Below are positions 1-6,003 of a stretch of 9,797 nt of DNA, piece after piece. Source of the DNA: an uncultured Lachnospiraceae bacterium (GTDB taxonomy: Bacteria; Bacillota; Clostridia; Lachnospirales; Lachnospiraceae); assembly GCA_905236615.1 (NCBI GenBank), contig CAJORC010000376.1, positions 1-9,797 of the forward strand, given 5' to 3'. A model generated the notes under the pieces. It searched no databases. It saw nothing but the letters and a program-made list of their open reading frames with translations, and was not told the DNA's origin. The first letter of the stretch is position 1. Every line of letters begins with the position of its first letter. The position numbers were made by a program, and so were the translations under genes.

Positions 1-1
1 A

Positions 2-1726
2 ACAGTATTTGCTGAGAGTGAAAAGAATTTCCTCATCACGATAAGCTTTGAAGATGATTCTTATGTGCTCTCCAATCATCAGAGACTGGATGAGAGCTGG
101 AAACCAACCCAGCGCCCGTGGTACAAGCAGGCGTGGGAAAAGGAAGGCTGGTCAAATACAGAGCCTTATATTGACTCGACAACAAAGAATCTTGGTATCT
201 CGTTAGTAAAGAAATATACATTAAAGAACGGGATGAAGGGTGCTTTATGTATTGATGCCTATCTTATGAACCTGCATGATGAAGTTGCGGCTATAAGTCC
301 GCTGGGTATGGGAAAAGCTATACTTCTTGACTTTGACCACGGATATGTTATATCCTACCTCAGTGAGGATGAGGAAGGAAAAGCTTTTTCGGAAGTGAGC
401 AGTCCCCTTGTTGAGGGAGCCATTGAATACTGGAAGAATCCGGGCGAAGTCGGATTGATAAAGACTGCTACCGAAGGAAATATTTATATCTATGGTGCAG
501 CCGTTCCGGGAACAAGCTGGACACTTATTTCCGCGGTAAAGGTTGCGGATACGATGAAAGAGCTTACACATTTCCAGCTGATCTCAGTTATTCTTATGGT
601 TGTCATGGTTGTGCTCATAGCTTTGATCATTCTCTTTACCATAAGGCATTATGTGGCTAATCCGGTTAAAGCACTGGCAAAGAAGATAGAACAGATAGCT
701 ACAGGTGATTTTACTGCAGAGCTTAAGCCGGGTAAGGGTGATGAGATCGGACTTATCCGGGATGAACTAAGGGTATATACGGAGAAAATGCGCAGTGCCC
801 TTCGTGAGATACAGAGTACCGCAGATGAGCTGAAAAAGGAAGCCGAGCACAGTAAGGATGCGGCTGAGAGCATGACCGAGCAGACCAGTGAACAGTCTAA
901 TTCCATGCAGCAGATACAGGAAGCCATGGAGGGTATGACAAATGCTGTAGGAGAGCTTGCGGGTAATGCCACAGAGCTGGCCGGAGCTGTAAATGAGCTT
1001 ACTGACAAGGGAAATGATGCAAATGAGACAATGCTGAGGCTTGTTGATCAGGCCAATGCAGGCCAGAAAGATATGGCATCTGTTCAGAATGAAATGGATA
1101 GTATCTGTGATTCCATGGATGAAATGAACAAGGCGGTAATGGGTGTAGGTGATTCGGCACAGAAGATCAACGGAATAATAGAGATGATCGACTCTATTGC
1201 AATGCAGACGAATCTTTTGTCACTTAATGCGTCTATAGAGGCTGCAAGAGCCGGCGAAGCCGGAAAGGGATTTGCGGTCGTTGCAGGTGAGATAGCAAAG
1301 CTTGCACAGGACAGTTCGGAGTCTACAGGAAAGATAGCAGAGATCATAAATGATATCACCGCGCAGATATCCGTTCTTTCAAAACAGTCGCAGACAAATG
1401 TCGATGCGATCAGTTCAAGTGCAAAGGCTGTAACTGCTGCAGGTGAAACATTTGAAAAGATATACAAAGATCTGAGCGAAACAAGCTCCACGATGCAGAA
1501 TATGATCAAGATGATGGGCAGCGTGGATGGTATTGCATCTTCAGTAGCTGCAATATCCGAAGAGCAGTCGGCAAGCTCGGAAGAGGTTACTGCAACTGTT
1601 GAGAATCTCGCAGCAAGCGCCCAGAGGGTTGCAGCTGAGAGCAAGGGCGTTGATGACAGCGCAAATGTGGTTGCAGAATCCGCAGTATCAATAGGAGAGG
1701 AACTTAGCAGGTTTAAAATTGATTAA
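2..1726 (+). CDS. Methyl-accepting chemotaxis protein with Cache sensor domain (5'-truncated)
   Basis: Inner-membrane chemoreceptor that senses an extracellular ligand and controls the CheA kinase through CheW. The frame is open to the left edge, so the true start is upstream; the GTG at 65 lies inside the sensor domain and is not the start. Of 574 visible residues, about 1-190 are the membrane-distal end of a dCache-like ligand domain, with the typical RPWYKQA motif near residue 39 and a following W..TEPYID segment. One transmembrane helix spans about 191-213 ([14 protein letters not shown]...). A HAMP domain follows (about 214-265, [18 protein letters not shown]). The rest is the coiled-coil signalling domain, whose conserved hairpin tip ([18 protein letters not shown]) lies near residues 401-420. 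There is no C-terminal CheR-binding pentapeptide. The first transmembrane helix is presumably upstream. The ligand cannot be predicted. Family assignment is secure. Confidence 0.96.
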   Translation, partial: TVFAESEKNFLITISFEDDSYVLSNHQRLDESWKPTQRPWYKQAWEKEGWSNTEPYIDSTTKNLGISLVKKYTLKNGMKGALCIDAYLMNLHDEVAAISPLGMGKAILLDFDHGYVISYLSEDEEGKAFSEVSSPLVEGAIEYWKNPGEVGLIKTATEGNIYIYGAAVPGTSWTLISAVKVADTMKELTHFQLISVILMVVMVVLIALIILFTIRHYVANPVKALAKKIEQIATGDFTAELKPGKGDEIGLIRDELRVYTEKMRSALREIQSTADELKKEAEHSKDAAESMTEQTSEQSNSMQQIQEAMEGMTNAVGELAGNATELAGAVNELTDKGNDANETMLRLVDQANAGQKDMASVQNEMDSICDSMDEMNKAVMGVGDSAQKINGIIEMIDSIAMQTNLLSLNASIEAARAGEAGKGFAVVAGEIAKLAQDSSESTGKIAEIINDITAQISVLSKQSQTNVDAISSSAKAVTAAGETFEKIYKDLSETSSTMQNMIKMMGSVDGIASSVAAISEEQSASSEEVTATVENLAASAQRVAAESKGVDDSANVVAESAVSIGEELSRFKID

Positions 1727-1729
1727 GAT

Positions 1730-2659
1730 ATGAAGAAGGCATACGTTGTATTTAAGGGCAGAAAACCCGGTATATATAAGACATGGGCAGAGTGCAAGGC
1801 TCAGGTCGACGGGTTTTCCGGCCCGGTATTCAGAGGATATGAGACAATGGAAGAAGCTGAAAAAGCCTATGCTGCCCGGAATGCAGGATATGCTTCAAAA
1901 TACGGCTCTTCCGATACGGAATACCGGGCAGGCAGTCATAAAAAGGCAGGAGAGACAGTACATAAGGAATTTAAGCCTGATCTTTCAGAAGACTTTTACA
2001 TGGTCCACTCGGACGGGGGCGCCCGCGGAAACCAGAATAAAGACGGCAAAATGAGCGGTTACGGCTATGTTGTCCTGGACAGGGATTATAAGATAATCGA
2101 AGAGGGCTACGGTTCGGCAATAGGCGCCACGAACAACCAGATGGAGCTTCAGGGGGCGATAGAAGGCTTAAAAGCTGTTCCTTCAGGCGCAAAGGTCTGG
2201 TTCATGACTGACAGCGTTTATGTTTACAGCGGATTTGCTGAGAATTTTCCTGATGAACCCCGTTACAGAAAATGGGAAGCCAACGGATGGAAAAATTCAA
2301 GCAAAAAAACTCCTGAGAATATTGAACAGATTAAAGAAATTTATGAACTGGGCAAATCTCATGATCTGGAATGTATTCCCCGCGATTATGAATCGCTTCC
2401 CGGAGGACGTGGTAAATACCTGCCGATAGCTCACGGCGATCTGCCGGATGCAAACGGAAAGTGGAAAAATCCCTTCAACAAGATATGCGATCATCTTGCC
2501 AATCTGGGTGAGGACGATGCAGAAAAGGGCAGAGATGGCAAAGTTATCCTTATAAAAGACGGAAAAGAACTTAAGCCTGAGGCTGTTTATGCTGAAGAAC
2601 TCGACGCTGAAGGACATGGCTTTGTTACGGACAGCAGTGGTAAACAGATTAAGCTCTGA
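1730..2659 (+). CDS. Ribonuclease H (type I fold) with N-terminal hybrid-binding domain
   Basis: Endonuclease expected to cleave the RNA strand of RNA-DNA hybrids in the cytoplasm (R-loops, primers). Residues 3-48 form the hybrid-binding (viroplasmin-like) domain seen in eukaryotic RNase H1 and many Firmicutes (YVVFKGRKPGIYKTW, then F.GPVFRGY..MEEAEKAY). A linker of about 40 residues leads to the catalytic domain. The likely metal-binding acids are D95 (HSDGGARGN), E139 (NNQMEL), D161 (MTDSVYV) and D254 (KICDHLA). H235 is a candidate for the mobile catalytic histidine. The stretch between the handle-like KWEANGWKN segment and D254 is longer than in E. coli RNase HI, and there is a roughly 45-residue C-terminal tail of unknown role. 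The gene begins 3 bp after the chemoreceptor stop without a good ribosome binding site, so translation may be coupled. Its end overlaps the convergent lytTR gene. The symbol rnhA would fit but naming varies. Confidence 0.92.
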   Translation: MKKAYVVFKGRKPGIYKTWAECKAQVDGFSGPVFRGYETMEEAEKAYAARNAGYASKYGSSDTEYRAGSHKKAGETVHKEFKPDLSEDFYMVHSDGGARGNQNKDGKMSGYGYVVLDRDYKIIEEGYGSAIGATNNQMELQGAIEGLKAVPSGAKVWFMTDSVYVYSGFAENFPDEPRYRKWEANGWKNSSKKTPENIEQIKEIYELGKSHDLECIPRDYESLPGGRGKYLPIAHGDLPDANGKWKNPFNKICDHLANLGEDDAEKGRDGKVILIKDGKELKPEAVYAEELDAEGHGFVTDSSGKQIKL

Positions 2660-3380
2660 AACTGTTTTTGACGTATTCGGCCCATGCCTGCTGGAATTTT
2701 TTCTTTGAGAATATACTATAACGGATTATGGCACCGTCAGACATTTTGAAACTTGTGCCCTTTGAGGCAGCAACGTGAGACATGTTTATGACGGTGTCTT
2801 TTGATGTCTGGAGAAATGATTTTCTGTACTCGGCGATAATGGAAATGAAAGAGGTAATATTTCCGAGCATATGAAATGATCTCTGCCCGACCATGGCAAT
2901 ATTTGTGTAGGCACCGCTTTCTTTTGCATAGATTATGTCAGAAGGCTGGCAGAGTGTGGTATCTGTTTCGTTTCTCAACTCTATCATGACAGGACGCTTT
3001 TTCTTTTCTTCAAGTGCCATGTCGATAAATCTGGCATAATCTTTCTGCCAGAGTGGTTTCTTTGTGAAGATAAAATCTTCATCATGTCCGTATTTTGACT
3101 GATAGTCAATTTTTCCCGAACACAATACTATACTGCTTCTTACACCGCTGTTCCTGAGGCGTACTGCGACCATCATGCCGTCTTTCTGCGTAAGGCTTAT
3201 ATCCACGAAAAAAAGGTCATAACGGCTCGCAATGGAGAGTATCGACTCTTCATTTCCGTAGGTGTCGATATAGAGCACATCTCCGGCAGGAGTGCGCAGG
3301 TCGGCTTCTCTTGCGAGAAGCCGTTCGGCCTGTTTTCTGTCAGCAGGATCATCATCAAGAACAGCGATATAGAGCGTCAT
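2649..3380 (-). CDS. LytTR-family response regulator (receiver plus LytTR DNA-binding domain)
   Basis: Probable DNA-binding response regulator of the AgrA/LytR type, 243 residues. Residues 1-120 look like a CheY-like receiver: acidic cluster D9-D11, likely phospho-acceptor D60 (YDLFFVDISL) followed by a DG turn, S88 in the Thr/Ser switch position (VLCSG) and K108-P109 (FTKKP). Residues about 130-240 fit a LytTR domain (SDIIYAKESGAYTNI, then FLQTSKDTVINMSHVAASKG and MSDGAIIRYSIFSKKKF). The domain is divergent: the usual RIHRS.LVN motif reads LQTSKDTVIN. The ATG is 4 bp after the argG stop and its ribosome binding site (AAAGGAAA) overlaps the end of argG, so the two are probably one transcript. 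No histidine kinase is in the window. Targets and signal are unknown; a role in arginine control or in an unrelated process cannot be separated here. Confidence 0.88.
   Translation of the reverse strand: MTLYIAVLDDDPADRKQAERLLAREADLRTPAGDVLYIDTYGNEESILSIASRYDLFFVDISLTQKDGMMVAVRLRNSGVRSSIVLCSGKIDYQSKYGHDEDFIFTKKPLWQKDYARFIDMALEEKKKRPVMIELRNETDTTLCQPSDIIYAKESGAYTNIAMVGQRSFHMLGNITSFISIIAEYRKSFLQTSKDTVINMSHVAASKGTSFKMSDGAIIRYSIFSKKKFQQAWAEYVKNSFRA
3302..3323 (-). other. Strong GNRA-loop hairpin within lytTR coding sequence
   Basis: On the minus-strand transcript this is a perfect 9-bp stem (CGGCTTCTC paired with GAGAAGCCG) closed by the tetraloop GCAA, a GNRA loop on a C-G pair. It covers about codons 20-27 of the LytTR regulator (residues RLLAREA). 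No U-run follows on either strand, so it is not a standard terminator. The structure is seen in the sequence; any role in message stability or translation is inference, and it may be fortuitous. Confidence 0.55.
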
Positions 3381-3384
3381 AGAT

Positions 3385-4608
3385 TTATTTCCTTTCAGCT
3401 TCAGCCATCTTCATAGCGCGGACTTTTGTTGAGAGACCAAAGAGCGTGATGAAGCCCTGGGCATCGTGATGATCGTAAAGGTCACCTGTTTTGAAAGAAG
3501 CAAGGCTCTCATTGTAGAGAGAATAAGGTGATGTCTCGCCTGCTTTGATTATGTTGCCCTTGTAGAGCTTGAACTTAACTTCACCGGTGACGCATGACTG
3601 TGTTGACTCGATGAATGCGCAGAGAGCCTCACGGAGAGGAGTAAACCATTTGCCTTCGTAAACAAGCTGTGCAAGTTCGTCACTTAAGTGCTTCTTTACA
3701 CGCATGCACTCCCTGTCTAAGATAAGTTCCTCTAACTGCTGATGAGCAGCATAAAGGATTGTTCCGCCGGGGGTCTCGTAAACACCGCGGCTCTTCATGC
3801 CGACAACACGGTTCTCAACGATATCGATGATGCCGACACCGTGCTTGCCGCCGAGTTTATTCAATGTACGGATGATATCCGAGATCTTCATCTTCTGACC
3901 GTTAACAGCAACGGGTACACCCTTTTCAAATGTCATGCTGACGATCTCGCCTTCTTCAGGTGCTTTCTCGGGAGAAACACCGAGAACGAGAAGGTGGTCG
4001 TAATTAGGCATGAGTGAAGGATCTTCAAGTTCGAGACCTTCGTGGCTTATGTGCCATAAGTTACGGTCACGGCTGTAAGAACTGTCTGCTGAGAAAGGCA
4101 GATTAATGCCGTGCTCGCGGCAGTATGCGATCTCTGACTCACGGGAATCCATGGTCCATTTGGGGTCACGCCATGCAGCGATGATCTTTAAGTCGGGAGC
4201 AAGAGCCTTGATACCGAGCTCAAAACGGATCTGGTCATTTCCCTTTCCTGTTGCGCCGTGGCAGATAGCTACTGCATTTTCCTTGCGGGCGATCTCAACG
4301 AGCTTCTTTGCGATAAGGGGACGTGCCATTGAGGTTCCGAGGAGATACTCGTTTTCATAAACAGCATGAGCCTGAACGCAGGGTAAGATATACTCATCTG
4401 CAAACTCGTCACAAACATCTTCTATATAAAGTTTTGAAGCGCCGCAGGACTTTGCTCTTTCTTCAAGACCGTCGAGCTCTTCTTCCTGTCCGCAGTCTAT
4501 ACAGACACAGATAACATCATAATTGTAGTTTTCCTTAAGCCAGGGGATGATCGCAGTAGTATCAAGTCCGCCTGAGTATGCAAGTATTACCTTTTCTTTC
4601 TCTGCCAT
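3385..4608 (-). CDS. argG: Argininosuccinate synthase
   Basis: Joins citrulline and aspartate at the cost of ATP to AMP and pyrophosphate, giving argininosuccinate, the next-to-last step of arginine synthesis in the cytoplasm. The 407 residues match the usual family length. The N-type ATP pyrophosphatase loop is AYSGGLDTT (residues 10-18). Other family motifs are HGATGKGNDQIRFE, SYSRDRNLWHISHEGLELEDP and SRGVYETPGG, covering nucleotide, citrulline and aspartate binding and the C-terminal tetramerisation region. The ATG is preceded by a GGAG sequence 10 nt upstream. It is divergent from argC, with 292 bp between them holding ArgR-like sites, so arginine repression is likely. A LytTR regulator gene follows after 4 bp. 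The partner argH is not in the window. Identification is secure. Confidence 0.98.
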   Translation of the reverse strand: MAEKEKVILAYSGGLDTTAIIPWLKENYNYDVICVCIDCGQEEELDGLEERAKSCGASKLYIEDVCDEFADEYILPCVQAHAVYENEYLLGTSMARPLIAKKLVEIARKENAVAICHGATGKGNDQIRFELGIKALAPDLKIIAAWRDPKWTMDSRESEIAYCREHGINLPFSADSSYSRDRNLWHISHEGLELEDPSLMPNYDHLLVLGVSPEKAPEEGEIVSMTFEKGVPVAVNGQKMKISDIIRTLNKLGGKHGVGIIDIVENRVVGMKSRGVYETPGGTILYAAHQQLEELILDRECMRVKKHLSDELAQLVYEGKWFTPLREALCAFIESTQSCVTGEVKFKLYKGNIIKAGETSPYSLYNESLASFKTGDLYDHHDAQGFITLFGLSTKVRAMKMAEAERK

Positions 4609-4680
4609 AGCGTGTTTTCTCCGTTTCTATATGATAGTTAAATTTTATTTCCGCGATAATTCATCGGAATTAATAACACT

Positions 4681-4709
4681 AGAATACATCAGTAAAAACT
4701 TTTATGCAA
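4681..4709 (-). promoter_or_regulatory. Candidate sigma-A promoter for argG-lytTR
   Basis: On the minus strand a -35-like TTGCAT (4704-4709) and a -10-like TATTCT (4681-4686) are separated by exactly 17 bp. Matches to consensus are partial (3/6 and 4/6). It would give a leader of roughly 65 nt before argG. The 4709-4726 operator match abuts the -35 element. Another arrangement in this AT-rich region is possible. Confidence 0.4.
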
Positions 4710-4726
4710 GTGAAAAAATATGCATC
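4709..4726. promoter_or_regulatory. Probable ARG box (ArgR operator) on the argG side
   Basis: The core TGAAAAAATATGCA (4711-4724) fits the ARG-box pattern TGNAT-4W-ATNCA with one mismatch in the left half. It abuts the candidate argG -35 element, where bound ArgR could block transcription. The pattern is from E. coli and Bacillus ArgR/AhrC sites; whether this organism uses the same pattern is inferred. Confidence 0.55.
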
Positions 4727-4762
4727 AATCAGCCATAAAAATATACAAAATAGATAAATTTA

Positions 4763-4785
4763 TGTATAAAACTTGCATTTATGCA
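4763..4785. promoter_or_regulatory. Degenerate ARG-box half-sites upstream of the argC operator
   Basis: A perfect left half (TGTAT plus AAAA at 4763-4771) and a perfect right half (ATTT plus ATGCA at 4777-4785) are present but not in register as one palindrome. The right half, read as an 18-bp box 4770-4787, would be centred 22 bp from the strong box at 4792-4809, close to the spacing of tandem ARG boxes bound by an ArgR hexamer. It is a weak match on its own and supported mainly by that neighbour. Confidence 0.35.
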
Positions 4786-4801
4786 TTTATAGGTGTATAT
4801 T
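4773..4801 (+). promoter_or_regulatory. Candidate sigma-A promoter for the argC operon
   Basis: A -35-like TTGCAT (4773-4778) and a -10-like TATATT (4796-4801, 5/6 match) are 17 bp apart. The -10 lies inside the best ARG box, the classic layout for ArgR repression, and the -35 hexamer is identical to that proposed for argG. A leader of about 93 nt would follow. A second, unshielded possibility is TTGTCT (4837-4842) with TAAAGT (4860-4865), also 17 bp apart. Confidence 0.4.
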
Positions 4802-4809
4802 TATGCAAA
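4792..4809. promoter_or_regulatory. Strong ARG box (ArgR operator) on the argC side
   Basis: The core TGTATATTTATGCA (4794-4807) matches the ARG-box pattern TGNAT-4W-ATNCA at every fixed position. It overlaps the candidate argC -10 element. This is the best operator match in the window, consistent with arginine-dependent repression of the biosynthetic operon. Confidence 0.65.
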
Positions 4810-4845
4810 AGCGGATTGATTGAATTTAAGAATGTCTTGTCTTTC

Positions 4846-4860
4846 ACACTTTAAAAGTGT
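4846..4860 (+). repeat. Inverted repeat in the argC leader
   Basis: ACACTTT and AAAGTGT are perfect inverted arms around one central A. As RNA it allows only a 6-bp stem with a 3-nt loop; as DNA it could be a protein site. No known operator is recognised. It overlaps the spacer of the alternative argC promoter. Confidence 0.4.
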
Positions 4861-4869
4861 AAAGTTAAG

Positions 4870-4883
4870 ATATCTTTAGATAT
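4870..4883 (+). repeat. Short inverted repeat just upstream of the argC ribosome binding site
   Basis: ATATCT and AGATAT form perfect 6-bp arms around TT, ending 3 nt before the CGGAGG ribosome binding site. As RNA it would be a weak 5-bp A/U-rich stem. It may be chance in AT-rich DNA. Confidence 0.3.
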
Positions 4884-4886
4884 ATC

Positions 4887-4891
4887 GGAGG
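4887..4891 (+). promoter_or_regulatory. Ribosome binding site of argC
   Basis: A full GGAGG lies 9 nt before the ATG at 4901, fixing the argC start. It is among the strongest Shine-Dalgarno sequences in the window, as expected for the first gene of the operon. Confidence 0.8.
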
Positions 4892-4900
4892 AAAGTATTT

Positions 4901-5941
4901 ATGATCAAAGTTGGAATAATCGGAGCAACAGGATACGCAGGAAATGAGCTTGTAAGACTTCTTTTGGGACACAAGAATGTAAAGATAGAATGGCTTGTGT
5001 CAAAAAGCTTCGCCGGACAGAAATATACAGATATATATAGAAACCTTTTTGAACTGATAGATATGGACTGTCTGGGAGAAAACATCGTAGACCTTGTGGA
5101 TAAAGTCGATCTGGTATTCACAGCTACACCTCAGGGATATCTTGGAGGAATCTTAAATGAGAAACTTCTGCAGAAGGCAAAATTTATCGACCTTTCGGCA
5201 GATTACAGGATAAAGGATGTTTCGGTTTATGAGGAATGGTACGGTATAAAGCATGCCTCGCCCGAACTTATAGAAAAGGCTGTATACGGACTCTGCGAGA
5301 TTAACAGGGATAAGATAAAGGATACAAGACTTCTTGCAAATCCGGGATGTTTTACAACATGTTCGATACTTACGGCTTATCCGCTTGTAAAGGAAAAGCT
5401 TATAGATCCGAATACTCTTATAATCAATGCTTTGTCAGGTGTTTCTGGAGCAGGAAGGGGAGCGAAGGTACAGAACCTTTTCTGTGAGGTGAATGAAAGT
5501 GTAAAGGCTTACGGAGTTACGAGCCATCGTCATACTCCGGAGATAGAGGAACAGCTTTCTTATGCTTTCGGAAGTCCGATAATGGTAAACTTCACACCGC
5601 ATCTTATTCCCATGAACAGGGGAATCCTTGTGACAGAGACTGCAAGCTTAAAGCCCGGTGTTAACGAGTCACAGGTAAAGGCAGCTTATGTGAAGCATTA
5701 CGGAACGGAAAGATTTATAAGGCTTATGAAGGATGGTATCCCGACTGAGACAAGATTTGTGGAGGGAAGCAATTTCACGGATATAAGCTGGAAGGTTGAT
5801 AAGAGAACCGGAAGAGTCGTAATGATGGGTGCTCTTGATAATCTTGTTAAGGGTGCTGCAGGACAGGCAGTACAGAATATGAATATAATGTTTGGTTTTG
5901 ATGAGACAATGGGACTTAATATTATCCCGATGGTACCGTGA
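4901..5941 (+). CDS. argC: N-acetyl-gamma-glutamyl-phosphate reductase
   Basis: Reduces N-acetylglutamyl phosphate with NADPH to N-acetylglutamate semialdehyde, the third step of the acetylated arginine pathway. The 346 residues are the usual length of the long (type 1) bacterial form. The N-terminal Rossmann motif is GIIGATGYAGNELVRLL (from residue 6). The active-site cysteine is C150 in ANPGCFTTCS, where most family members have PGCYPT; the Thr in place of Pro is a small deviation. The SHRHTPEIEEQL segment supplies the conserved histidine. It is first in the argC-GNAT-argJ-argB-argD cluster, behind a GGAGG site and an ARG-box promoter region. Its TGA overlaps an ATG (TGATG) in the next gene's frame. 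Identification is secure. Confidence 0.98.
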   Translation: MIKVGIIGATGYAGNELVRLLLGHKNVKIEWLVSKSFAGQKYTDIYRNLFELIDMDCLGENIVDLVDKVDLVFTATPQGYLGGILNEKLLQKAKFIDLSADYRIKDVSVYEEWYGIKHASPELIEKAVYGLCEINRDKIKDTRLLANPGCFTTCSILTAYPLVKEKLIDPNTLIINALSGVSGAGRGAKVQNLFCEVNESVKAYGVTSHRHTPEIEEQLSYAFGSPIMVNFTPHLIPMNRGILVTETASLKPGVNESQVKAAYVKHYGTERFIRLMKDGIPTETRFVEGSNFTDISWKVDKRTGRVVMMGALDNLVKGAAGQAVQNMNIMFGFDETMGLNIIPMVP

Positions 5942-5961
5942 TGAGATTTATGAAAAAGAGT

Positions 5962-5984
5962 GAAAGCCTCAGGAGAAGGCTTTC
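5962..5984 (+). other. Hairpin with Shine-Dalgarno-like loop between argC and the GNAT gene
   Basis: GAAAGCCT and AGGCTTTC form a perfect 8-bp stem around the 7-nt loop CAGGAGA. It begins 20 nt after the argC stop. If the GNAT protein starts at 6004 the hairpin is in the short intercistronic leader; if it starts at 5941 it is within the coding sequence. No U-run follows, so it is not a terminator. A role in translation or RNA processing is possible but inferred. Confidence 0.5.
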
Positions 5985-5988
5985 CAAG

Positions 5989-5993
5989 AAGGA
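5989..5993 (+). promoter_or_regulatory. Ribosome binding site supporting the ATG at 6004
   Basis: AAGGA lies 10 nt before the ATG at 6004, where homology to GNAT enzymes begins. The alternative starts at 5938 (GTG) and 5941 (ATG) have no Shine-Dalgarno sequence, though TGATG coupling to the argC stop could substitute. Confidence 0.5.
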
Positions 5994-6003
5994 AGAAAAG
6001 AAG

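Larger units (their letters stand above)
4609..4900. promoter_or_regulatory. Divergent argG/argC intergenic regulatory region
   Basis: A 292-bp AT-rich stretch with no credible gene separates the two divergently transcribed arginine genes. It contains repeated TGCA-centred sequences between about 4700 and 4810, which read as ArgR (AhrC) operator half-sites, one candidate promoter pointing each way, and two small inverted repeats in the argC leader. No riboswitch fold is recognised. A shared, arginine-responsive control region is the simplest reading, from what is known of ArgR regulation. Confidence 0.75.

Noticed and set aside
65..67. GTG as the start of the chemoreceptor
   Set aside because: The same frame is open to base 2 and encodes residues that belong to the Cache domain; starting at 65 would cut that domain and lose the first membrane helix.
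1251..1263. CCGGC-GAA-GCCGG hairpin in the chemoreceptor gene
   Set aside because: It encodes the highly conserved AGEAG part of the signalling tip, so protein conservation explains the bases; there is no U-run or gene boundary.
649..1644. Long minus-strand open frames opposite the chemoreceptor (119 and 186 codons)
   Set aside because: Ser/Ala/Ile-rich composition is what the complement of a coiled-coil signalling domain gives; they are shadows of the real gene.
2660..2710. Possible terminator for RNase H (GC-rich stretch followed by TTTTTT near 2698)
   Set aside because: Only a 3-bp stem can be drawn before the T-run, and the T-run is the antisense of lysine codons in the LytTR regulator.
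3302..3340. The GNRA hairpin read on the plus strand as a terminator
   Set aside because: The first T-run comes about 9 nt after the stem, and no plus-strand gene ends nearby.
4547..4738. Small plus-strand open frame of 63 codons crossing the argG start
   Set aside because: It runs antisense through argG into the promoter region, has no good ribosome binding site and resembles no protein I recognise.
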